In this document: piece after piece, positions 44,897 to 54,509 of the stretch
Layout: the number at the start of each line of letters is the position of its first letter
Position numbering within the stretch: position 1 is the first letter of the stretch
Assembly: GCA_963921825.1 (NCBI GenBank)
Contig: OY997594.1
Span: 14,885,001 to 14,949,000, forward strand
DNA: 64,000 nucleotides
Direction of reading: 5' to 3'
DNA from: Erodium maritimum
Lineage: Eukaryota; Streptophyta; Magnoliopsida; Geraniales; Geraniaceae
The notes under the pieces: model-generated
Seen by the model: only the letters and a program-made list of their open reading frames with translations
Told to the model about the DNA's origin: nothing
Database searches by the model: none
Position numbers and translations under genes: made by a program

Positions 44897-46590
44897 CATG
44901 TGATGAAAACTCTCTCTGGGGTCTCTCGCCGTCGCCGGAGGAAGTCTGGGGTAGACTCTTCCCTTGACGATGGACTGTTGCTCTACTTGGAGAGGTCACC
45001 GGTGTGATGGGTGCAGTCATGAAAGTCTTGAGCAAAGTAACTGGGATCACAGCCTCTATTGCTGAGACAGCGAAAGGGTCTACTAGGAAGATTCCGGCCC
45101 GTGCCCGTGAGCAGCAGAAGCAGCGAGGATCGAATGTTCCACGTTCAATTTCGGTGGAGGTCCCAATGGCCGGTGAGGCTTCGGTCGTGTGTGTTAAGGA
45201 CAATGTGTCCGGTATGATCTCGTCCGATGCTGGAGTAAAGCCTACAAGGGAGGCGATGGATAGCAGTAGACATCGTCGACTTGAAAAGGTGCGTTTTGTT
45301 GAGATCTCTACCGAAATTTATGTCCGAAATTTACCTTTTGACTCCTCTGAGGAGTGGGTAAGGAGTGTATTCGATCCCTTTGGAAAGATCGAGTCGTTAT
45401 CAGTTCTGCGCCGGCCAAATCTCAAAGGGCAGTACTTCGGCTTCGTCAAATTCTCGTCGGAAGAGGCAGCGTTTCAGGCCATTGAGACCTATAACGGCTA
45501 CAAGATGAATGGGTACATCTTATTTGTTGCTCGTGCTCGGCGAAGGGTAGGAAATCCCGACGTTCCGGTGTCTCGTGCGTTTACATCTCTAAAACAGAGC
45601 ATATGCTCTGTTCCTCGGGTTCTTAAGAACAACGTCGCCCCTTCGGAAAAGCGGGTTGAATCCGGTGGTTGTAAGCTTACTGCAATGTCGCCGGAACCCA
45701 CTGGTATGCCGCTCGCCGTAGCAGAGTCGTCGGAGTCCGGTGGAAAGCTCGTCGTAGTAGAGTCGTCGAGTCTGGTGGAAAGTGGCGATCGACTCCGTCC
45801 GTTTCAAGCGGGATTCAAAATCAAAATCAAGGGGATCCCGTGATTTCCTCATCTAAAGGAAATTCCAATGTTTCAAACTCTGAATTTCACTTGATTGCCG
45901 GGGAAGACGGTGACCAGTTCGTTAGCACCGTGCGGACTGGATTCGTGGAGGCCCAAGCTAAAACTGGATTGGGCCAGTCTGTTTCCATTGGGCAGGTCCA
46001 AGATCCACCAGCAGGTATAGTTGTTGGTGGAATAGTCTTGTCTGATCCAATAGGCCCAGATACTTTAGCAGGCCCAAAAATTGTTGTTGGGTCAGATCCG
46101 TTAAGTTTAGAACGCGATTCAGGTAGTGTGGATAAACAGGTGGATGATTCGTCTGGGGATTCCGGCCCATGGAAGGATGCTCTACTTAAATCCCCGAAAC
46201 GTTTGAGTCGTGCCCCTTCTTATCTTTCGGATTATAAAGTGTTTGGCATGAAGTTACCACCCCTTGAAAATGTGTCCGACAAAGCTTTGCAAATGATCGA
46301 TGGGTGGGTGGAGGATGCGTGTGCGTCAAAGACACGTAAGGGACGGCCTAAACCTAATTTGGTTCCTCGTCCTCATAATACTAGGTTCAAGTGCCGACCT
46401 CATATAGTGAATGGTACGAGGAAGATTAGGAAAAGTTGTTTTTGACTAGATGTTTCTGGTCGTCTTTTGTTAAGGGTTTGGGCCCTGTTTTCTCCTATGG
46501 AGACTATTGTAATCGTGGTTCTGCTTTTTGGCTTCTCCTCCTTAGAGAATGACCATCGAATAAAATTTTTAGCGCTTATCAAAAAAAAAA
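44897..46590 (+). mobile_element. ORF1-only LINE of RRM type (about 1.7 kb) with TSD
   Basis: The left flank GATCCTATATACACATGTAT (44874-44893) and the right flank GATCCTACATACATATATGA (46591-46610) are diverged copies of a 21-23 bp TSD. The element begins shortly before an RRM-bearing ORF1 and ends AATAAAATTTTTAGCGCTTATC plus ten A. Only about 140 bp separate the ORF1 end from the poly(A). It is inserted in the chromodomain region of the gypsy element. Confidence 0.82.
45004..46445 (+). pseudogene. LINE ORF1 with RNA-recognition motif, one frameshift
   Basis: Two frames, 45004-45843 and 45840-46445, are separated by a single frame change near 45838; together they give about 480 residues. 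RRM at about residues 100-185: RNP2-like IYVRNL, then FDPFGKIESLSVL, RNP1-like KGQYFGFVKF, and YKMNGYILFVARARR. The C-terminal part has SYLSDYKVFGMKLPPLENVS and a basic tail (RKGRPKPN). Plant BNR-type LINEs carry such an RRM in ORF1, which presumably binds element RNA. The second frame is open to its stop and the overall state is well preserved for a LINE in this window. Confidence 0.8.
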
Positions 46591-46611
46591 GATCCTACAT
46601 ACATATATGAT

Positions 46612-46770
46612 TAAACGCAATAATATGGTCGTAGTGCAGAAGCTTGTGCAGTGGTTCAAGTATGTAGCAGACGACGCCACATGGGAAGACATTACCACTC
46701 TCCGTGCTTGTTTTCTGGGTTGGAGCTTCGACGTCGAGGCTTGAGGACAAGCCTGTTCCGAGGGAGGGGT
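46612..46770 (+). pseudogene. Gypsy chromodomain tail and polypurine tract
   Basis: KLVQWFKYVADDATWEDITT with a following Phe-rich segment matches the end of the chromodomain in Reina/Tekay-type polyproteins (WxGLP..EATWE). GAGGGAGGGG at 46760-46769 is the polypurine tract. Confidence 0.7.
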
Positions 46771-46773
46771 ATT

Positions 46774-47163
46774 TGTCAGGCAACGGAACATCAGACCCAA
46801 AACAGAGCATACCGAGCCAACTCCTCCATCGGTGACGTGTGCGTGAAGGTTCTAGAAATCCTTGCTGGCATGAGTTTGTTAGACGGTTACACGTCCACTC
46901 AAACTCTGTTAGAGGTCAGGTGGCAAGCGCTTGAGCTCCGACACGATTTCGACGAGGCTATAAATAGGAAACAGTAGCTTAGAGAAGGCGTACTCATTTT
47001 CTGTAAATGTAGAGTGAGAGACATATGGTTCTGAGCAAGAGAAGCTAGAATAGAGCTCTATGTAGTTCCATTTGAGTTCATCAATAAAGAGAGATAGTTA
47101 CTGAAAAGAGTGAAAGTGAAAGCCTATGAGCTTTGTTTATTTAATAAGATGGATGAAAACTAC
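46774..47163 (+). mobile_element. 3' LTR of the Reina-like gypsy (3' end uncertain)
   Basis: TGTCAGGCAACGG follows the polypurine tract. A strong TATA box, CTATAAATAG, lies at 46958-46967 and an AATAAA at 47083-47088. The CA end is placed only approximately, because no 5' LTR or TSD is available. Confidence 0.5.
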
Positions 47164-47412
47164 ATAATTTTGTTCACCTTCAACCCCTAACTAATATGCT
47201 TTGCAGCCTTTGCTTTGGTTTTATCAGGTACGGTTTTCACTATAATTTCTGGCATAACTTTGGCTAAAGCTAAAACTTAAGATATACACATTAACACGGT
47301 TAGGCAGAGGTTCATTATGTTTTGATACCAAGTGTAAGGCGTTTAGTTTAACCTAACGTGTTTTAGATTAACTGAATAGCAATAAACCAAAAGAATAGTG
47401 ACAACGGAAAAC
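47164..47412. other. Intergenic, nothing recognised
   Basis: AT-rich sequence between the gypsy LTR and the PGG fragment. Confidence 0.4.
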
Positions 47413-47727
47413 TCACAATCGACCCACATTGTCATAGTTATGACGAATTGCATCTAAAGCGTGGTACAAAAGGGTAGCAATCAATGGCACTAATATGAGC
47501 GCAATACTGTCCTTGGTGAGCCATTTTGTAGTCTTCAATCTACTGCAACACCGTGAAATCTTCTTACTCATACATGTCAACAAGTTCCATTTCCTTTGAG
47601 ACATGAATGGCAAACTTGTTAATGCAATAATCACGATTGTAATGAAGGAGATAGAGAGGAATAACCAGATAGAAACATGTGTGTCTGTGACCAAATTGTA
47701 ATGAAGGAGTTGAATTTTCTGTACCAT
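47413..47727 (-). pseudogene. C-terminal fragment of an ankyrin/PGG membrane protein
   Basis: Minus-strand frame with VTDTHVSIWLFLSIS, ISRCCSRLKTTKWL, SIALILVPLIATLLYHALDA and IRHNYDN. It aligns along about 95 residues with the C-terminus of the gene at 30824-32526 (VTDLDVSIWLRFSTF, ISWCCSRLKTTTWL, SVALILIPLIAIFLSYASDA, IRQNYG). Only the last membrane segments remain; ankyrin repeats and PGG are absent. It is a diverged, truncated paralogue, not a recent copy. Confidence 0.85.
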
Positions 47728-47970
47728 TGATCTCTTTACTTGGAAATTGGAAATCCAAGGATATATATATATAGAAGCTTGAAGACATAATGAAAAAGAA
47801 TCATTTATAGATGTTTTAATGGTTTTTGTAGGATCAAGATTATGACATATATGTCTGTTTTCACAACTTTTCCTCTCTATTAAATTGAGTATGAACCACA
47901 GACCAGGTCTGTGTCTGCTGTTCTGTGATGATGCTCAATGGAACCAATAAGGATTTGTGGCTCGTTACAT

Positions 47971-47982
47971 AGTCCCACATCG
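47971..47982 (+). promoter_or_regulatory. Upstream sequence element (USE) of plant snRNA promoter
   Basis: AGTCCCACATCG fits the plant USE consensus RTCCCACATCG. It lies 33 nt upstream of a TATA-like box. That spacing is characteristic of plant snRNA genes transcribed by RNA polymerase II; the Pol III type (U6) has about ten fewer. Confidence 0.88.
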
Positions 47983-48015
47983 GCTAGAAGAGAGAACTTG
48001 AGACGCGAAGTTGAG

Positions 48016-48023
48016 TATAGAAA
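48016..48023 (+). promoter_or_regulatory. TATA-like box of the U5 snRNA gene
   Basis: TATAGAAA in GAGTATAGAAAGGG, 33 nt after the USE and about 30 nt before the predicted transcription start. Confidence 0.75.
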
Positions 48024-48046
48024 GGGAAGGAGGCTCAGTGAAGTAA

Positions 48047-48177
48047 TCATGCAGCCGCGCATCGAGTACAAAGCGAACTATTCTTTCGCCTTTTACTAAA
48101 GAATACCGTGTTCTCGTCGCACTAAGCGGCATACCTTTCTTTTTGGAGGAGTTGTTCTTGAAAGAGAATCTACTCCC
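48047..48177 (+). ncRNA. U5: U5 spliceosomal snRNA
   Basis: U5 aligns exon ends during splicing. The invariant loop 1, GCCTTTTACT (48088-48097), is closed by a perfect six-pair stem, TTCTTT (48081-48086) with AAAGAA (48098-48103). The flanking strands CATCGAGTACAAAGCGAAC and ACCGTG...CTCGTCGCAC are U5-like, and CCGC (48055 region) can pair with GCGG (48126-48129) to close stem I. An Sm-like site, CTTTTTGG (48139-48146), is followed by a terminal hairpin, GGAGT...ACTCC (about 48147-48176). A USE and TATA box precede it, and AGTCCTGAA (48187-48195) resembles the plant 3'-end box. The Sm site lacks the usual leading A, so this could be a divergent variant or a weak copy. The 5' and 3' ends are estimates. 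Confidence 0.87.
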
Positions 48178-48386
48178 AGCAATTCCAGTCCTGAACTCAC
48201 GTATTACCTGATTAGTACTTGGCTGTTGACCCATAACTTGAAACGGGCTTTGCATCAGGCCTGCCCAATATCTGAATCCTAACAGACCTCTTTGTCAACC
48301 GACTCCCAAACTTTTAGTCCCAGATTTTCATTTTAGTAAATAGTCGTGTAGAATTGGAACATAAAATTGATTTTGAAGAATCTTTA

Positions 48387-48629
48387 GAGCATTCACAATC
48401 GGCAGCAGAAAGTCACCGTTTTGTATACGTTAGGATAACCGGAACGGATGAGGTTGAAACAGACGATGATTAGGTAACAACGATATCAATATCGCCACAT
48501 AGAACCATCGGCGGAACGATTAATTTTCTAGTCGATCGTTGTTTAACTAAAAAAATTCTTAGAATAAGCATAAATAAAATGGTAATTGGTCTTAAAATTA
48601 CTATAAAATGACGGGTTCTTGTACACAAA
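48387..48629. other. Possible left end of the second Harbinger relic
   Basis: TTA followed by GAGCATTCACAATCGG (48384-48402) resembles a PIF/Harbinger terminus with its 3-bp target. No matching right terminus was found before 50380. Confidence 0.35.
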
Positions 48630-49917
48630 ACTCACTATTTGTGTGATTGCTCTACCAACATCATATTTCTGGTAATCTCTCCTTGTTCGATTCAATGGAA
48701 AACAATTTTTGAACAACAAGGTTTGGCGCTTCTCGCCAACAAGAGGCAGCTCGAGCGAATATTAAAACGTTCAATCGAAAATAACATCATCAATCCATCT
48801 GAAGAGGTTCAATGTTTGTATGATCGAGCCATGAACCCATCAGTTCCAAAACTACTACGTATCAAGAAACGATACTTCAAAAGTGATCGTGTGGCTGGGC
48901 AGAATCGTCTAATGCATGACTATTTGTGTAACTCCTCGGTTTAAAGTGAGTTGCAACTTTATCGTCATTTCCAAATACCAAAGGATGTGTTCACGCATAT
49001 TGTGCGTGAATTGGAAGAAAAATATGCATACTTCTAGTAAGGTATGGACGGTTTGGGACATGTATCATTCTCTCTTTATTAAAAATGTATTGCATCCGCT
49101 AGGCAATTGTGTTATGAAATTTCAGTTGATGGCATTGACGAGTACCTAAGAATAGTAGAGACCACGACTTTTGAGTGCATTAATTTTTTTTACAAGGAAA
49201 TAATTACGGTGTTGAGTAGTCTTGACTGCATACATTGGGAGTGAAAGAACTGCCCGACGACATTGAAAGGAGGGATCACGGTAACATGCCAATAGTGATG
49301 CTCGAAGCCGTTGCCACACGAGATTTGTGGATTTGGCATGCATTTTTTTGGCATGCCTGGTTTGAACAACGACATAAATATGCTTAACCAATCAAGGTTG
49401 TTCTCGGACGTCGTTGGTGGTTTGAAACCACCATCCACTTACACGGTAAATGGGCATTAGTAAAATCTTTCATATTATTTGGATGATGATTTTTACCCTC
49501 CGTGTCCAGTTTTTGTGAAAACAATCTTTGCCTCAACTTCCAAAGCACGAGAAATTTGCTCAAGTCCAAGAAGCATGCATGAAGGATGTTAAACGAGCAT
49601 TTGAGGTTCTCCAAGCTTAGTTTCGTCTTATCACTCGTTCGAGTCGAATGTTGAAGCCCTCATAAATTGGGCTAATCATAAATGCATGTGTTATCATGCA
49701 CAATAACACTGTCGAAACAGAACACCGTACATGTAAAAGTTACATCGAACAAGTAGATGAAGATGAGTCAACCAAACCAAGATTCAAGCAATGAACCTTT
49801 GTCCCCGCCTATGTCATACTAGCAAACAACGAAAGAATCCATAATCAACGTGCTCATAACGTATTGAAAGCATACCTCATCGAGTACGTTTGGAATCTTT
49901 TTGACGAGCATGATTGA
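48630..49917 (+). pseudogene. Second PIF/Harbinger transposase relic
   Basis: AGQNRLMHDYLC then FQIPKDVFTHIVRELEEKYA (N-terminal region, frame change near 48945), SLDCIHWE (first catalytic Asp), FFGMPGLNNDINMLNQS (second Asp), VKRAFEVLQA (catalytic Glu), IINACVIMHNNTVETEH and YVWNLFDEHD at the end. Stops occur near 49241, 49618 and 49665, and a block of about 100 residues between the N-terminal and first Asp regions is missing. It is older and more decayed than the element at 17073-22186. Confidence 0.8.
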
Positions 49918-49919
49918 TT

Positions 49920-50379
49920 ATTTTCATTATATGTTCTTTATTTCTAATTTGCTACTTTTCAAGTTGTCGTTAATGGTTGTCAATGTAATGGTTTTTTCGG
50001 TTTTATAATATAATTATCTCCCTTTCATAAATTTGGATTCTATAAATTAAAATTATTTTTTGTTACTTTTTTTTTGTTCGTATTTGCCTCACCTTTTAAT
50101 TTACAACAGCCCATAAGATTTCAAATGAAATTAAATCAATCAATCAAACTGAAAGAGGGTACATAAATTAATTTTTTCCTTTCAGCCTACCCTACTCAGT
50201 CTTAATCGGATTAAAGAACGACAGATACTCTTAAAGTAAGTTGTCTTTGAAAAATCGAGTTAGAATTGTATCTCAATATCAATTATAGAAGAAAAACACA
50301 AATAACACATTTAAAATCTAAACAATTTCTAGCTTAAGTTTTTAGGACGCAAATTCATTGATTTTAAAGTATTAATTAA
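49920..50379. other. Intergenic AT-rich stretch
   Basis: No gene or element ends recognised. Confidence 0.4.
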
Positions 50380-50671
50380 AAAAAACAAGGGGTAATTCTA
50401 TCTCATTATTCTAAAAGTTTTAGATTCCATTTGCACTATTCAATTTTTTTTTTTGTCGCCTTACTACCTTGGAGTTTTGATTGTCTCAATGTATAACTTT
50501 TCATCTAATTTTCCGTCCAAAATAGGTAAAATATCCATAATACCCCTCACTAACAGTCAAATTTTCAAAATCATGTTAGTGATAATTCATAACAATAAAG
50601 TGGTGAAATAGCAATAATGCTCATCATTAACTTTCAAAATTTCAAAATATGGCATTATATATATATATATA

Positions 50672-50930
50672 TAGGATAACAATCAGGTACAAACTTGTAT
50701 CTTTCGTCAGAACGTAGAACTATCAATCTGGGCCCTTGGATCGTAGAATTAATGCTCCAGATTTAATGCATATCTTTTAATATCTTTTTAGTTAATGCAT
50801 ATCTTGTAATGGATTTCGTAATCAATCACCACCCCCTGAATTTCGGTGGCCATCCGATCTGGATAATCAATGGCCCAGATTAGTTCTACGTTCTGACCCG
50901 AAATAGGGTTTGTACTTGATTGTTCCCCTA
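50672..50930. mobile_element. MITE, 259 bp, in a TA-repeat
   Basis: TAGGATAACAATCAGGTACA at the left and, on the other strand, TAGGGGAACAATCAAGTACA at the right form TIRs that extend about 70 bp and share GTCAGAACGTAGAACTA. It sits in a TA microsatellite, so the TSD cannot be resolved. Non-coding. Confidence 0.75.
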
Positions 50931-51474
50931 TATATATAATTTTAATTTATAAAAATATATAAAATATATTTTATTTTTTAAATATATAGAAAAAAGCATA
51001 TTTTATTTTAAAAATATATATAAAAATCATATTTTATGTTAATATATATCCTATTTTATTTTTAAAAATATATAGAAATCATATTTATTTTAGAAAAATG
51101 TATAAAAAAATTCTATTTTTTAATTCACTTATTCTTTTTTTTTACATTTTTTGATTTAATTCATATCTATTTTTTTTAATTTTATTAACAAATTCATTTT
51201 TTTTCATTTTGCTACCCATCTCCATAGTTTATGTCTTGTCTCCGAATCCTATTCGGGTCTGCCCCAAATCCCGTTGGAAAAATCCTATGCAACCTAACAA
51301 CACAATCACTATTAGAGCCTTATCAGTTAACAAAGATCACATTTTGAAAATGGTTAAATAAAAAAATCAAGTATCCAGCTTGCTTGATGGCTCAAATTGA
51401 GCACCTTGCGTAAACTTGGCAACATGAGCTTCATGCCAACTCCCTGCATAAACTTTAGTATCACAACCTTGTTT
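50931..51474. other. AT-rich interior of the long MULE-type element
   Basis: Long runs of TATATAAAA/TTTTTAAAAATATAT with no coding potential. Confidence 0.6.
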
Positions 51475-51479
51475 GTAAG

Positions 51480-51676
51480 TGTTAGAATATATGGAAATAT
51501 ATTCTCATTCATTATAATTGATTTTAAATCCTAATTAACTTAATTATAATTGATCATCACATGCTTGATTGGTGTGCATGATCAGTGATTGTATATCATA
51601 TTAGCTTAATTAGCTCCTTGTAACTTGTATATAAAGGAATTTGATCAATAGAAAAAGATACGGAATAAATCTTTCA
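51480..51676 (+). repeat. Copia 5' LTR (197 bp)
   Basis: TGTTAGAATATATGG to GGAATAAATCTTTCA, with TATA box TATATAAAG (51628-51636). It differs from the 3' LTR by about a dozen substitutions, a small insertion and a ~22-bp duplication present only in the 3' copy. Confidence 0.93.
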
Positions 51677-51688
51677 TGGTATTAGAGC
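51677..51688 (+). promoter_or_regulatory. Copia primer-binding site
   Basis: TGGTATTAGAGC directly after the 5' LTR: the initiator Met-tRNA site with one mismatch to TGGTATCAGAGC. Confidence 0.85.
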
Positions 51689-51734
51689 AGTGATCTCTTC
51701 TCTTTCCGATGTGCTTTGATTCTCTCTTTGATTG

Positions 51735-52470
51735 TTCCATTCCGTCATCTTCAACCATCCCACAACCGTGTCTGAAGCACATACCTCCAAGGTTAAGACA
51801 ACGTTCCACCCAGCTCTTGCGGTCTCAAATATCAAGAACCATATCTCTATTGTTCTTGAAATGGAGAACGCACAATACGGAATATGGGCCGAGCTATTCA
51901 AAATACATGCTCGTTCTCACAAAGTTCTTCATCACATCATTCCCCCACCCAAGGGTAAGGAGAAGCTGGCTCCTACAACCGATGACGAACTAGAGTTGTG
52001 GTCAACCATTGAGGCAACTGTCCTCTAATGGATTTATTCGACTATTTCGAATGATCTCTTGAATACTAGTATTGACCCAGAAGCAATAGCAATGGAAGCA
52101 TGAGATCCATTACGTGAGGTTTTTCAGGATCATGAAAACCTCTCGTGCAGTGATTCTCGAACAGGATTTCACAACAACACGTATGGAGGACTTCCCCAAT
52201 GCTTCGGCGTACTGTCAATGTCTCAAAATCCTTACCGATCAACTGAAGAATGTCGGTGCACCTATCACAAACAATCGTCTGGTTCTTCAGCTGGTTCCAG
52301 GATTAAGTGAAGCCTACGAAGGCGTAGGGACACAGATACGCCATGCCAAGCCTTTACCTTCATTTCTAGAGGCATGTTCTTCATTTATTCTGGAGGAGCG
52401 TGAATTGGCTTCCATGGCTACTCGTGGCTTTGGTTCTGCAATGATGGTCGCGGTTGATGATCATGTAATC
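51735..52470 (+). pseudogene. Copia gag (UBN2-type)
   Basis: NHISIVLEMENAQYGIWAEL, FKIHARSHKVLHHI and DELELWSTIEATVLQWIYST (one stop in place of Gln near 52027), then after a frame change near 52115 ILEQDFTTTRMEDFPNASAY, LKILTDQLKNVGAPITNNRL, VLQLVPGLSEAYEGVGTQIR. A Gly/Arg/Ser/Gln-rich linker follows (GGRGGYGRSSGGSQ, near 52590). No intact CCHC knuckle is visible. Confidence 0.85.
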
Positions 52471-52857
52471 TAATCTGAAAATACGGGTCACAATCGTGGG
52501 AGAAATAAATATCAGGCTCGCCATACTAATGGCCCCTCTGGGCGAAAGGAGAATTTTGTCCGCAGCAACGGTAGTGGAAAAGACAATTATGGCGGTCGCG
52601 GTGGTTATGGCAGGAGCTCCGGTGGTTCACAAGCAACGGCTCCACAACAGCAACAATGGCACACAGGCCAATTGGGGCACTGGCAGTAGGTTCCTCAATC
52701 TGCGATTCCTTGGGCAACAACTCCTCCCCCATGCACATACCCAACATCGAGTTGGGCCCGTCCACCTATTGGGTCGCCGAGACAACAAGGAGTTTTAGGC
52801 CCTCCTCCCACACCTCAACTGTTCATAGCCCAGGCTCCGCAAGGCTCGTATGCTCCT

Positions 52858-53130
52858 ATGGATATCGAGTCCGCCATGCACACTATGACCTTGAACCAAC
52901 CCGATAAAAATTGGTACATGGACACCGGAGCCACCTCTCACATGGCATCTTCCACTGGTACGCTCTCGTCTTATTTTAATTTGAGCAATCATAATCATGG
53001 TATCGTTGTTGGTAATGATCATTCTATTCCTATTCGTGGTTGTGGTAATACTTGTCTGCCTCCCCCAAACCCCCCCTTTATCTTTGAAAAATGTCCTTCA
53101 TGCTCCCAAACTCATTAAAATTTTGGTATC
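52858..53130 (+). pseudogene. Copia aspartic protease
   Basis: DKNWYMDTGATSHMASSTGT carries the catalytic DTGA, followed by VVGNDHSIPIRGCGNT. A frame change near 53080 separates it from the integrase frame, where the expected VLHAPKLIKILVSVRKF appears. Confidence 0.85.
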
Positions 53131-54046
53131 AGTTCGAAAGTTTACTACTGATAATTTTGTGACTGTTGAATTTGATCCGTATGGGTTTTCTGTGAAGGAT
53201 TTCTGGATGGGGATAGCACTCATGAGATGTGATAGTCGGGGCGATCTTTATCATATATCCACCACCACAAATATTTCAACCCCTCCATCAAACTTTGTTG
53301 CATTATCTCATGATTTATGGCATGATCGCTTGGGTCACCCGGGTGAATTTATTTTAAATTCTCTTCGACTCAATAATAGCATTGAATGTAACAAATCTAG
53401 TGGCTCTAGTATTTGTCGTTCTTGCACTCTTGGTAAACACATTAAATTGCCTTTTATTTCGTCTGCTTCTGAAACTTTGTTGCCATTTGACATTATTCAT
53501 AATGATTTATGGACTTCCCCCATATTGAGTTCCATGGATCATCGGTATTATATTATCTTTTTGGGTGATTTTTCAAATTATTTGTGGATATTTCCTTTGG
53601 CTAAGAAATTTGATGTTTATAAAAAATTCTTGGTTTTTAAGACTTATGTTCGGACCCAATTTGAGCGTGATATTAAAAATGTCCAATGTGATAACGGGAG
53701 TGAATATGATAATGGTCAATTTGGGAAATTTTGTGAGTCAAATGGGATGTCTTTCCGTCTTTCATGTCCTCATACATTCTCTCGAAATGGGAAAGCCGAG
53801 AGAAAAATTCGATCCATAAATAATGTCATCCCCACTTTACTTGCACATGCTTCTCTTCCTCAGTTTTTTTGGCATCATGCTTTACAAATGGCAACTTATC
53901 TTCTTAATGTTTTGCCAAGTAAATTGTTGAGTCATATTTCTTCTCTCCAAATGCTCTATCATTGGAAACCATCTTACTCTCGTATTCGGGTGTTTGGGTG
54001 TTTATGTTACCCCTTATTTTCGTCTACTATTATTCATAAATTATAA
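53085..54046 (+). pseudogene. Copia GAG-pre-integrase and integrase
   Basis: Zinc-binding HDLWHDRLGHPGEF...CRSCTLGKHIKLPF (two His, two Cys), then the core triad: D in FDIIHNDLWTSP, D in VQCDNGSEYDNG, E in NGKAERKIRSI. It is followed by LPQFFWHHALQMATYLLNVL and FGCLCYP. Open for about 960 nt, then a stop at 54044; downstream frames (54050-54240) continue the C-terminal region with a further stop near 54237. Confidence 0.88.
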
Positions 54047-54509
54047 GCCAGGTCTACATCATGTGTTTTTTTGGGATACCCTCTACACCATCGTGGCTAC
54101 AAATGTTTTGATCTATCCTCCAATAAAATCATTTTTTGTCGTCATGTGATTTTGTATGAGACTAAGTTTCCGCTTTCCATGTTTCATTCTCCAACACATC
54201 ACACCTATGATTTTTTGGATGACGGATTATCACCTTAACTCATTCATCACCTTACTTCTCAAACTACTGCCCCGACTAGCCCATCTATGTCTTCACCGCT
54301 GTCCCAATCCTCCACGGATGCCCAACCAGAGCAGCCCACCCCTCAAGCCCAACCACCATCTGGCCCAAATTCCCCTCGTATTCCTCAACCTATCTTTCCA
54401 ACACAACCACATACACAAATGGTCACTCGCAGCCAGCATGGTATAGTAAAGCCTAAACGCAACTTTAACTTGCATACCACTGTTACGAAAATCTCCCCTC
54501 CCTCGTAAT

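Larger units (their letters stand above)
38975..47163 (+). mobile_element. Decayed Reina-like gypsy (chromovirus), heavily interrupted
   Basis: Parts in order: end of protease (38975-39170), RT N-terminus (39330-39738), then foreign copia and LINE sequence (39739-43081), then the C-terminal end of RT (ALTELLKK, near 43085), RNase H (43120-43600), integrase (43660-44440), post-integrase region (44460-44895), a LINE insertion (44897-46590), chromodomain tail (46612-46765), polypurine tract and one LTR (46774 to about 47163). No 5' LTR is in place. Many stops show it is old. Confidence 0.75.

Noticed and set aside
48639-48944. Independent small gene
   Set aside because: Its C-terminal half (QNRLMHDYLC) is the N-terminal region of the Harbinger transposase relic and continues in another frame.
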